Shown here piece by piece: positions 1 to 9,046 of a stretch of DNA of 64,000 nucleotides. Both the position numbers and the translations under genes were made by a program. Location: NCBI GenBank assembly GCA_963717075.1, contig CAVQVI010000027.1, positions 534,858 through 598,857 of the forward strand, written 5' to 3'. Position 1 is the first letter of the stretch; every line of letters starts with the position of its first letter. The notes beneath the pieces were generated by a model. That model ran no database searches. It saw nothing but the letters and a program-made list of their open reading frames with translations, and was not told where the DNA came from. The stretch comes from JBGOTP01 sp963717075 (GTDB lineage Bacteria; Acidobacteriota; Vicinamibacteria; Vicinamibacterales; CAVVIG01).

Positions 1-1422
1 CAGAATCGTCCCAACCTCGCCGATGACACCCGGTTGATCGTCGTTGCTGATGATCAACATCGTACCTGCCAGAGGCGCTTCCACCGCAATGCCGTGGACC
101 GAGACCAGGCGCGGGCTGTTCGGCTCGAACACCGTGCCTTCCACCCAGCGTTCGCCGGTGTCTGTGTGTACCTTCAACGACACGAGACTGGTATAGTGCC
201 GCGAGCGCGTGCTTCGCGTCTCGACAATTTCCACCCCACGCTCCCGGGCGGCGGCGCGAGCGTTCACGATCGACACGCCGCTTGAAAGAATGGGGCGGAG
301 CACGCCCGCGGCCGCACTCGCACCGAGGATGTCGGTGCCGCGACTCTCGGCCAGCGCGCCGTAGTAGCGCAGTCCGATTGTGTGGATGCGTGCCAGGCCC
401 AGCTGCGACACGATGGCCGCGAGCGACTCGCTGAGGCGAATCCAGGGCCGCAGCCGCTCGAGTTCGACTGGTTGAATCGAGGGGAAATTGACCGCGTTGC
501 GCACCACGCCGTCGCGGAGGAAGTCGCGCACCGCCGCCGCCGTGTCGAGACCGACAAGTTCCTGTGCTTCCTCGGTTGATGCGGCGATGTGCGGTGTGGC
601 GACGACCTGAGGCATTTGGGCGAGCTCCCAATCGGTAGGCGGCTCCTTTTCGAGAACATCCAACGCCGCAGCCGCCACCACGCCAGACTGAATGGCCCGT
701 TTCAGCGCGGCCTCGTCAATCAGTTCGCCCCGCGCGGTATTGATGATGCGCAGACCAGGCTTGACGCGTGCGAAGCGCGCGTCGTTGAACAGGTGCTTGG
801 TTTCTGGTGTGGCGGGCAGGTGCAACGTCAGGAAGTCCGCCGCTGCGCAAACCTCGTCGAGCGTGAGGAGTTCCACGCCGACGCTCTCGGCGATCTCCTT
901 GGAGATGAACGGATCGTGTGCGATCGTTCGCATTCCGAACGAACGGGCGCGGTGCGCGACCTCCTGCCCGATGCGACCGAGGCCGAGGATCCCCAAGGTT
1001 TTTCCCCGAAGCTCGGTGCCGAGAAACCTCTTCTTCTCCCATTTGCCGGCCTTCATGGCGTGATCGGCTGCTGGAATCATGCGCGCCGTCGCCAGCATGA
1101 GCGCGCAGGTGTGCTCCGCCACGCTGATGCTGTTCGCTCCCGGCGCGTTGACCACGACAATTCCGCGCCCGCTGGCCGCGGCAACGTCGATGTTGTCGAC
1201 GCCGGTGCCCGCCCGACCGATAATGCGCAGCCTCGACGCCGACTCGAGAAGGTCGGCGGTCACTTTCGTCGCGCTGCGAACGAGCAGTCCGTCTGCATCC
1301 GCAAGGTCGTTCGCGAGGTCGGCTGGGCTTCTGCCACTCCTGGCATCGATCTGCCATCCGGCTTCCGCGCGCAACAGTTCAACAGCCGATTCCGGCAGGT
1401 CGTCGGCGACGATGATTTTCAT
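1..1422 (-). CDS. serA: D-3-phosphoglycerate dehydrogenase, C-terminus cut by window edge
   Basis: Oxidises 3-phosphoglycerate to 3-phosphohydroxypyruvate, the first step of serine synthesis, in the cytoplasm. The leftward frame opens with MKIIVADDLPESAVELLR and stays open for 474 codons to the window edge. The NAD-binding Rossmann motif GLGRIGQEV lies near residue 148, INTARGELIDE follows, and the catalytic-histidine region is HIAASTEEAQ. The last visible residues (MLIISNDDQPGVIGEVGTIL) are the start of a C-terminal ACT domain, so this is the long form (family about 525 residues) with roughly 50 residues missing. The ACT domain suggests allosteric control, usually by serine. The start is the ATG on the complement of 1420-1422. 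It lies downstream of, and in the same direction as, a cytochrome c gene. Confidence 0.95.
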   Translation of the reverse strand, partial: MKIIVADDLPESAVELLRAEAGWQIDARSGRSPADLANDLADADGLLVRSATKVTADLLESASRLRIIGRAGTGVDNIDVAAASGRGIVVVNAPGANSISVAEHTCALMLATARMIPAADHAMKAGKWEKKRFLGTELRGKTLGILGLGRIGQEVAHRARSFGMRTIAHDPFISKEIAESVGVELLTLDEVCAAADFLTLHLPATPETKHLFNDARFARVKPGLRIINTARGELIDEAALKRAIQSGVVAAAALDVLEKEPPTDWELAQMPQVVATPHIAASTEEAQELVGLDTAAAVRDFLRDGVVRNAVNFPSIQPVELERLRPWIRLSESLAAIVSQLGLARIHTIGLRYYGALAESRGTDILGASAAAGVLRPILSSGVSIVNARAAARERGVEIVETRSTRSRHYTSLVSLKVHTDTGERWVEGTVFEPNSPRLVSVHGIAVEAPLAGTMLIISNDDQPGVIGEVGTIL

Positions 1423-1518
1423 AAAGGGGATCCGCCTGTGTGCGGGCAAATGGCCGAGGAATTACCGAAATCCTGACTGCCGCAGCTGAGAGCCGAGAGC
1501 GGCAGGCTACAGAGTGTC

Positions 1519-2016
1519 TCAATGAACCTGCAGAGTGCGTATGTAATTGACGATGCTCCACATTTCCTGAGCGGTCATCTTGCTGGCAAACCCCTTCATG
1601 GCCGTGTTCTTGGAGCCGTCCTTGATCAACGTATAGATTTCCCCGTCGCTCGCCCCATGCTCCCAGGTGCCGTCGGTCAGGTCCGCTGGCGGCGGCTTCA
1701 ATTGGGCAGCACTCTTGCCGTCGCCCGCACCCGTCACTCCGTGGCAAGACACGCACTGTCTCTCGAAAAGCGCTTTCCCGGCGGCTATCGATGCGGGGGT
1801 CGACTTGACCGGGTTGCTCAAGGTTGCCGCGTCAGCGTGCGCGTGCTCGCCCCGGTGCTGCTCGTCGGCGGTCGCCGGCTTCGCCTGGCCGGCGTCCATC
1901 GCCGCTCCAGAAACCAATGACCATCCAGCGACCGTCAGCGCGCAGGTCAAGAGCGCAGCGCGTGAGGTGAGCGTCGCCGGCCTCGGGTTGGTCAGGGTCA
2001 TGAGAAGGACCTTCAT
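1519..2016 (-). CDS. Exported mono-haem c-type cytochrome (class I)
   Basis: A 165-residue electron carrier expected in the periplasm. The N-terminus has a hydrophobic export signal (AALLTCALTVAGWSLVSGAA) ending near residue 39, then an Ala/His-rich linker. The haem site is CVSCH near residue 88, with flanking features of the cytochrome c6/cbb3-type fold (SIAAGKALFERQC, GAGDGKS). The sixth ligand is probably the methionine in TAMKGF or SKMTAQEM, and the C-terminal helix is EMWSIVNYIRTL. It is transcribed away from icd, with a shared 214-bp upstream region. Its partner could be the bc-like complex at 19-25 kb, but nothing in the sequence proves this. Confidence 0.85.
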   Translation of the reverse strand: MKVLLMTLTNPRPATLTSRAALLTCALTVAGWSLVSGAAMDAGQAKPATADEQHRGEHAHADAATLSNPVKSTPASIAAGKALFERQCVSCHGVTGAGDGKSAAQLKPPPADLTDGTWEHGASDGEIYTLIKDGSKNTAMKGFASKMTAQEMWSIVNYIRTLQVH

Positions 2017-2051
2017 CTTTTCTATCGCGCGGATGTTGAGGCGCTCGCTAC

Positions 2052-2059
2052 AGTATAAT
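2052..2059. promoter_or_regulatory. Overlapping -10 elements between cytochrome c and icd
   Basis: AGTATAAT reads as TATAAT rightward (towards icd) and as TATACT leftward (towards the cytochrome c gene). The two candidate -10 boxes therefore share bases. I see no convincing -35 box 17 bp away in either direction, so the call rests on the hexamer and its place in a divergent spacer. Confidence 0.4.
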
Positions 2060-2165
2060 CCCGAGGTTTTGATCCTTGGGCGTGTGCGAATATGCGTTCG
2101 CCCTGTCGTGGTGCAAACCGCTAAAACATTCCAAATGACGCAGTGCGGAGGCGTACAGACAATGC

Positions 2166-2186
2166 TTTTCCACAGAGTTTTCCACA
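2166..2186 (+). promoter_or_regulatory. Two direct TTTTCCACA boxes (DnaA-box-like)
   Basis: TTTTCCACA occurs at 2166-2174 and again at 2178-2186, 12 bp apart, about 45 bp before the icd start. The 9-mer differs from the classical DnaA box TTATCCACA at one position and matches variants used in other phyla. The rest of the 2017-2230 spacer contains no gene. No dnaA, dnaN or AT-rich unwinding element is near, so these are more likely regulatory sites than an origin. Confidence 0.4.
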
Positions 2187-2230
2187 GTACCTGTGAGAAT
2201 CGCCTGACTCGTTCGGGGGACCTGACCTAA

Positions 2231-3541
<1,311 letters not shown>

Positions 3542-3544
3542 CAG

Positions 3545-3690
3545 CGACTTAGCCACGAAAGCACGAAACCACAAACGAGCCACGAACGCACAAAACATCG
3601 ACCGCGGAACTCGCAGAACCACGCAGGGATCCCCTTTTGATCTCTGCGGATCTCTGTGTGCTCTGCGGTGATCGTCGTGGCTGGGAGACG
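3545..3690 (+). repeat. Intergenic repeat, family C (CTCTGTG/CTCTGCGG type)
   Basis: The icd-mdh spacer is filled by a low-complexity element. It begins AGCCACGAAAGCACGAAACC and ends GATCTCTGTGTGCTCTGCGGTGA followed by TCGTCGTGGCT. Its outermost bases (AGCCACGA and TCGTGGCT) form an 8-bp inverted repeat. A related stretch lies at 40075-40136 after ppdK. There is no coding signal. Confidence 0.6.
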
Positions 3691-3693
3691 AAG

Positions 3694-4620
3694 ATGAATC
3701 GTAAAGTGACCGTCGTTGGGGGAGCGGGAAACGTGGGGGCGACCGTGGCCCGTTGCATCGCCGACAAGGAGTTGGCCGATGTCGTCGTCGTGGACATCGC
3801 CGACCAGAAGGCCGCTGGCGTCGCGCTCGATATGTTGGAATCGTGCCCCATTACCGGATCTGACAGCCGTGTGATCGGCGGGTCGGACTATTCACACACG
3901 GCGAACTCCGACGTGGTCGTTGTCACCTCCGGCGTGCCGCGCAAGCCAGGCATGAGCCGGGACGATCTGTTGAACGTGAACTTCGGCATCATGAAAGCCG
4001 TGACCGAGCAAATCGTGAAGCATTCGCCGGACTGCATCGTCGTGCCTGTGGCCAATCCCCTCGATGCGATGTGCCAGGCTGTCTACAAGTTGAGCGGCTT
4101 TCCCCGCGAACGCGTCATCGGCATGGCCGGCGTGCTCGACTCTGCCCGCATGCGCACGTTCATCGCCATGGAACTGAACGTGTCGGTCGAGAACGTTCAT
4201 GCGTTCGTGCTGGGCGGGCACGGCGACACCATGGTCCCGCTGCCGCGCTATTCGACGGTGGCGGGCGTGCCGATCACCGAACTGATGTCGAAGGATCGGG
4301 TCGACGCGATCTGCAAGCGGACGGCTGATGGCGGTGCCGAGATCACCAAGCTCGTGGGCACGAGCGCGTGGTACGCTCCAGGGGCGGCGGCCGCCGAGAT
4401 GGTGGAGTGCATCCTCAAAGACAAGAAGAAGATCCTGCCGTGCTCGGTGTACCTGCAGGGCGAGTACGGCATCCGCAATCTGTTCGTCGGCGTGCCCGTC
4501 AAACTGGGCGCACGCGGCGTGGAGCAGATCATGCAGATCAAGCTGACGGCAGAAGAGGATGCCGCGCTCAAGAAGTCGGCAGCGGCGGTGAAGGAACTCG
4601 TCGACGTCATTCAGGTCTGA
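3694..4620 (+). CDS. mdh: Malate dehydrogenase (LDH-like type)
   Basis: Interconverts malate and oxaloacetate with NAD in the TCA cycle. I start it at the ATG at 3694 (MNRKVTVVGGAGNVGATVAR), giving 308 residues; the longer upstream reading would run into repeat DNA. The Rossmann glycines are GGAGNVG near residues 9-15. The substrate-specificity loop GVPRKPGMSRDDLL carries arginine where lactate dehydrogenases have glutamine, which supports malate as substrate. VANPLDAMCQ and the catalytic-histidine motif GGHGDTMVPLPR are intact. The length is normal for this family. It follows icd and probably shares its transcript. Confidence 0.95.
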   Translation: MNRKVTVVGGAGNVGATVARCIADKELADVVVVDIADQKAAGVALDMLESCPITGSDSRVIGGSDYSHTANSDVVVVTSGVPRKPGMSRDDLLNVNFGIMKAVTEQIVKHSPDCIVVPVANPLDAMCQAVYKLSGFPRERVIGMAGVLDSARMRTFIAMELNVSVENVHAFVLGGHGDTMVPLPRYSTVAGVPITELMSKDRVDAICKRTADGGAEITKLVGTSAWYAPGAAAAEMVECILKDKKKILPCSVYLQGEYGIRNLFVGVPVKLGARGVEQIMQIKLTAEEDAALKKSAAAVKELVDVIQV

Positions 4621-4679
4621 GACAGGCAGGGCTCAGAGGGGGACAGGGCCCTCAGGCGTGGCCAGGCGCGTGACGCCCG

Positions 4680-4739
4680 GCCATTTCCCGCCCGGCGGGC
4701 CGCGCCCTCAATCCCATCGATGCGTTGCGGCACGAGTAG
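4680..4739 (+). pseudogene. Relic: C-terminal tail of an ADOP/MacB-like permease
   Basis: The mdh to serine-hydrolase spacer encodes PARRAA and then, after a one-base slip, LNPIDALRHE and a TAG stop. This is the characteristic end of the acidobacterial duplicated orphan permeases (FtsX/MacB-type), normally written PARRAxRLNPIDALRHE. Nothing of the roughly 800-residue body is present. I read it as a leftover of a deleted permease gene. The remainder of 4621-4842 holds no gene. Confidence 0.5.
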
Positions 4740-4842
4740 TGGCGCGGCATTTGTTCCGAACGAGAGGCGACGGAGGCACTGCGACAGAACCACCTTCGCG
4801 TGACCGTGCAGGGGCCCGTGCTTCAGGCGCAAGGGTTCAGCG

Positions 4843-5925
4843 ATGAATAGAGAGGCTGCACGCGCCTCTCACAGTGCTCGCGTCGCGCTCGACGCGCTGG
4901 TGCGCGAATCGCGAACGCCTGGGATCCAGTACCTCGTTATCGATGCCGACGGAACTCTCTTCGAGTATGCCGGTGGTTGGGCAGACCTCTCGAGCCATCG
5001 TCCGATGACGGTGGACACGACCATGATGGCCTATTCCATGAGCAAGACGATCACGGCAGCGGCCGTGCTTCAGCTCGTGGAGGCGCGGAAGATCGCACTC
5101 GACGACTCCATCGACCGCTATGTCGAATCGCCCTACGGCCCGCAGGTCACCGTTCGTCACCTGCTGTCGCATACGGCGGGAATACCGAATCCGATCCCCC
5201 TCCGGTGGGTCCATACGGTCCAGGACCATGTCGATTTTCGGGAGGACGCCGCGCTCGCGGCGGTTCTACGGAAGCATGGCCGGCTTTCTGCCACGCCCGG
5301 CACCAAGTACGCGTATTCCAACATCGGGTATTGGCTCCTTGGCCCGATCGTCGAACGTGTCAGTAGCCAGTCGTTCATTGAGTACGTGCGCAACGATGTC
5401 CTCGAGCCTCTCGGCATGAAGCCAGAGGCGCTGGGGTACGCCGTTGTCAACCCGTCGACCCACGCCACGGGCTATCTGGAGAAGTTTTCGCTGGTCAACC
5501 TGATCAAGTGGTTCGTCATCGACGCTGCGCTCATCGGCGAGTACGAGGGCCCGTGGTTGCAGATCCGCGCGCATTACGCCAACGGACCGGCATTTGGTGG
5601 ACTCGTGGGCACTGCGAGAGGATTTGCCGCGTTCCTCCAGGATCAGCTGCGCCCGCATTCGTGCCTGTTCGACGTTCCGACCCATAACCTGTTCTATGAA
5701 CCACAACGGACCGGAAAGGGCAGGGCGATCGCCATGACCCTGGGCTGGCACATCGGCGGGGCGGGCGGCGCTCGTTTCTTCTACAAGGAAGGTGGCGGTG
5801 GTGGGTTTCACAGCATGATGCGAATCTACCCAGCGGCCGGCGTTGGCACCGTGATCATGACCAACGCAACGGGATTCGACGTCCGTCGTGTCCTGGACGC
5901 GACCGATCCGGTGTTCGCGAGCTGA
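4843..5925 (+). CDS. Serine hydrolase, beta-lactamase/PBP class C family
   Basis: A 360-residue protein of the beta-lactamase-related family (class C beta-lactamases, esterases, D-aminopeptidases). The catalytic SxxK tetrad is SMSK in AYSMSKTITAAAVLQL near residue 66. The second motif YxN is in YAYSNIGYWLLGPI, and GGGGGFHSMMRIYP near the C-terminus takes the place of KTG/HxG. No clear signal peptide is seen, so it may be cytoplasmic or start elsewhere; the ATG at 4843 is the only good candidate. The substrate is unknown and true beta-lactamase activity is unlikely. It points at the convergent amidohydrolase gene 29 bp away. Confidence 0.85.
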   Translation: MNREAARASHSARVALDALVRESRTPGIQYLVIDADGTLFEYAGGWADLSSHRPMTVDTTMMAYSMSKTITAAAVLQLVEARKIALDDSIDRYVESPYGPQVTVRHLLSHTAGIPNPIPLRWVHTVQDHVDFREDAALAAVLRKHGRLSATPGTKYAYSNIGYWLLGPIVERVSSQSFIEYVRNDVLEPLGMKPEALGYAVVNPSTHATGYLEKFSLVNLIKWFVIDAALIGEYEGPWLQIRAHYANGPAFGGLVGTARGFAAFLQDQLRPHSCLFDVPTHNLFYEPQRTGKGRAIAMTLGWHIGGAGGARFFYKEGGGGGFHSMMRIYPAAGVGTVIMTNATGFDVRRVLDATDPVFAS

Positions 5926-5954
5926 TCGCAGGCAGCGGCGACCCTGTCGACTGG

Positions 5955-7157
5955 TTACCGGGGAAACGCGTCCTTTGGCAGTCCCGACACCACGCGCAGG
6001 GCATTTTGGTAATAGAGCTTTCTGAGCACTGTGTCTGGAAGGTCCATGCCGTACAGCTTCCAGAACGCGTGATAGTTACGGTAGTAGTCGAAGTACTCAT
6101 CCTTGGTCTCGAACACGCGCCAGTAGTACGGATACTCCGACGACTCGAACGCATCCTTGCCGAAGAGGATGCGATCCTGGTACTTCACGAAGAAGTCGTG
6201 GGCCGCGCGAGGCTGACGGCCGAGGTCGTAGAGGATGGCGCCGACTTCGGTCACGACATTCGGAAACGCGTCGAGCATCTTCGCGGCGCGCGCCAGATCG
6301 TTCGCGTGCCAGCCGAAGTGCGCGGCAATGAAGCGCGTCTTTGGATGTTTCCTGAAGACGTTGTCGCGCTCCGTCATGAGCTCGTCGAACGTGACCTGCC
6401 CGGGTTCGGAGTTACGGCGGTCACGGAAGAGCGCCAGCTCCAACCAGCGTTCGTTCTGGATGTCGAACGGCTGAAAGAATGCCTGCGGCTCGGCGGTGTG
6501 AATGAAGACCGGCACACCCAGGCGCGCGCAGGCGGCCCAAATGGGATCGAGCGTCGCGTCGTCCACGCGGAGGCGTGTACCGTCTGTTTTTCTGGCAGTG
6601 AGCCCGAGGCTCTTGCTGATCTCGCCCACGCCAACCGCGCCCGCCTTCACGTCCGCTTCGAGTTGCGCCACGGCCCGTTCTGCCCAACCGGGGCCGACGT
6701 CTCGGAAATTTACGCCAGCGAGGATACGAACCCGGTTAGCGTGCGGACTCGCGCTGACCATCGAAAGAGCCCTCTGGAGGTCAGCGCCCGACGAGTTGTC
6801 GGCGCTCACGAAGAGGCCGACATTGAGGGTGTCGAGAGTCTTCACAAGATCCGCCAGGCCGCTCTGCGACTGGAGCATCCCCGCCGCGTGGCCGTGGATG
6901 TCGATAACCGGGTACTTTGCGCGTGGCACGGAGTGCTGCTCGGTGACCAGCCCAGACTTCGGCCGATAGTCCACAATGCTCGGGGCCGGGAATTCGGGTG
7001 CTTGACAGCGCCCGGGACGCACTTCTGTTGTGCCGGGCGGACAAGGCTGGCCAGGCTGAAGCTGCGTGTCACGGCCCCGTCCCCGCTGAGCGAGTTCGTC
7101 GGCGCCCCCAACAGCCGAGAGAGCAAGAATGACGGCGAATGCGCGAGGGAGATGCAT
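5955..7157 (-). CDS. Exported amidohydrolase-superfamily (amidohydrolase 2) protein
   Basis: A 400-residue metal-dependent hydrolase with an N-terminal export signal (MHLPRAFAVILALSAVGGA). Matches to the TIM-barrel amidohydrolase-2 family are VIDIHGHAAGM near residue 86, VFIHTAEP near 217, FIAAHFGWHAND near 279 and ILFGKDAFES near 331, which supply the expected His and Asp metal ligands. The last is the usual terminal Asp motif. Substrates of exported members are mostly unknown, so I give none. It is monocistronic between a convergent serine hydrolase and a methyltransferase that lies upstream in the same direction. Confidence 0.85.
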   Translation of the reverse strand: MHLPRAFAVILALSAVGGADELAQRGRGRDTQLQPGQPCPPGTTEVRPGRCQAPEFPAPSIVDYRPKSGLVTEQHSVPRAKYPVIDIHGHAAGMLQSQSGLADLVKTLDTLNVGLFVSADNSSGADLQRALSMVSASPHANRVRILAGVNFRDVGPGWAERAVAQLEADVKAGAVGVGEISKSLGLTARKTDGTRLRVDDATLDPIWAACARLGVPVFIHTAEPQAFFQPFDIQNERWLELALFRDRRNSEPGQVTFDELMTERDNVFRKHPKTRFIAAHFGWHANDLARAAKMLDAFPNVVTEVGAILYDLGRQPRAAHDFFVKYQDRILFGKDAFESSEYPYYWRVFETKDEYFDYYRNYHAFWKLYGMDLPDTVLRKLYYQNALRVVSGLPKDAFPR

Positions 7158-7273
7158 GTGAGGACTCCGGGGGAATATTATTGATCTGCGGCATCCTCAG
7201 CTGGCTCGCGCAGAGCTTGCTCGACCACCCACTGAACGCGATGGGTTGGTCCGGGCGTTGACGTGGCTCTCTA

Positions 7274-7987
7274 CTAGAGGCGCTCGAAGCACACCATGCG
7301 CTGCGCGCGAGGGTGGGCCCAGTCCCCGATGTAATGCACGCGCCAGGGCTGCCGTTCGGCCAATCGAACAAGGTCCAAGAAACGGCAGTGAAACGGATCG
7401 CGGTCCGGATAGCTGATGACGTCTCCAGGGTGGTGGCGGAGTTGCGCGGGCACGGGGCCCGGCGGCGCTTCGAAGAAGGTTGCGTAGAATGCGCCGCCTG
7501 GCCTGACGACAGGCGCGAGTGCCGAAAGGCACCGAGCCACCTCTTCCGGTGGCAGGTGGGTGAACAAGGACTGCGCCAGCGCAACGTCGAACTGCACGCC
7601 GAACGACGCGGCGTCGAACGCCCCGGTGCATTTGAGATGTTCCCGCGGGAGTTGTGACTGCAGACCTGCCCGGGAAATCTCGACGTCGTACCCCGCGTTC
7701 AGGAGTGACGAATTGACGTCAATGCCGAAGTAGTGCCCCGGCTCCAGATAGCGCACGAAATGAATTCCGCCGCGAAGGCAACCACACCCGACATCCAGCA
7801 GAAAGTCGCCCGGGCGAAGTCCCCGGCCGACGAGGAACTTGAACTGCAGCTCGCCCATCATGTCCCACAAACCACCCACGAACTCACGGTGGTCCCCGGC
7901 TCCAATCTCGTCGGGTGTCAGATGGCGTTCGTAGAGGTTGTGGGTCGAAAGGCGACGGGGTTCTGGACGCATGAGCGAGTAACACAT
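7274..7987 (-). CDS. Class I SAM-dependent methyltransferase
   Basis: Motif I is LLDVGCGCLRGG, motif II appears as HYFGIDVNSSLL, and VALAQSLFTHLP plus VRPGGAFYATFFE complete a class I methyltransferase core. The frame stays open further upstream, but that part is Arg/Gly/Pro-rich with no family likeness. I therefore start at MCYSLMRPEPRRLS (ATG on the complement of 7985-7987); an ATG five codons further in is equally possible. It has about 237 residues. Related proteins are often called methyltransferase type 11 or 12 and act on small molecules or sugars; the substrate is unknown. Confidence 0.8.
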   Translation of the reverse strand: MCYSLMRPEPRRLSTHNLYERHLTPDEIGAGDHREFVGGLWDMMGELQFKFLVGRGLRPGDFLLDVGCGCLRGGIHFVRYLEPGHYFGIDVNSSLLNAGYDVEISRAGLQSQLPREHLKCTGAFDAASFGVQFDVALAQSLFTHLPPEEVARCLSALAPVVRPGGAFYATFFEAPPGPVPAQLRHHPGDVISYPDRDPFHCRFLDLVRLAERQPWRVHYIGDWAHPRAQRMVCFERL

Positions 7988-8011
7988 TCTGCCGCAGCAG
8001 GGCCCAGGTTG

Positions 8012-8150
8012 CCAGCCGCGACGGCAAGGGCTGGTCCTTCGGCCCGCGCTACCTGGTCGACATCCTGCCGGTGCTCCGGTTGGGGGCGCCAGGGAGCTGG
8101 TCCAGCCTGTCCGCCCTGGCAAAGTGGCTGACGGCTGGAGCTGAAGCTCT
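8012..8150 (+). pseudogene. Possible relic of a membrane glycosyltransferase-like gene
   Basis: The spacer between the methyltransferase start and the sdhB end reads, rightward, SRDGKGWSFGPRYLVDILPVL. The W-x-x-GPRYL-x-x-x-LP pattern is common in multi-pass mannosyltransferase-like proteins. There is no start codon and no further homologous sequence. This rests on one short motif, so it could be chance. Confidence 0.25.
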
Positions 8151-8153
8151 GGC

Positions 8154-8900
<747 letters not shown>

Positions 8901-8920
8901 AAACAGTCCGCCGACAATCC

Positions 8921-9046
8921 GTAGGCCCGACCTTCAGGTCCGGCCTACGTTCAGTCCTGCGTGCCCGACTCGTAGGCCCGACCTTCAGGTCGGCGATCAC
9001 CGTCGACGTTAGAACACGCGACGCCCGAGCTAAAGCTCGGGCCTAC
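8921..9046. repeat. Intergenic repeat family A: array between sdhA and sdhB
   Basis: Three related units sit between sdhB and sdhA: GTAGGCCCGACCTTCAGG at 8921, a second GTAGGCCCGACCTTCAGG at 8972, and the inverted end GAGCTAAAGCTCGGGCCTAC ending at 9046. Each unit contains a short palindrome (CCGACCTTCAGGTCGG type) that can form a hairpin. The outermost ends GTAGGCCCGA and TCGGGCCTAC are exact inverted repeats. The right edge overlaps the sdhA stop codon. In the transcript the hairpins could reduce sdhB expression relative to sdhA. Confidence 0.85.

Noticed and set aside
2166..2186. Replication origin at the paired DnaA-like boxes
   Set aside because: Only two boxes, no AT-rich unwinding region, and no dnaA, dnaN, gidA or parAB nearby.
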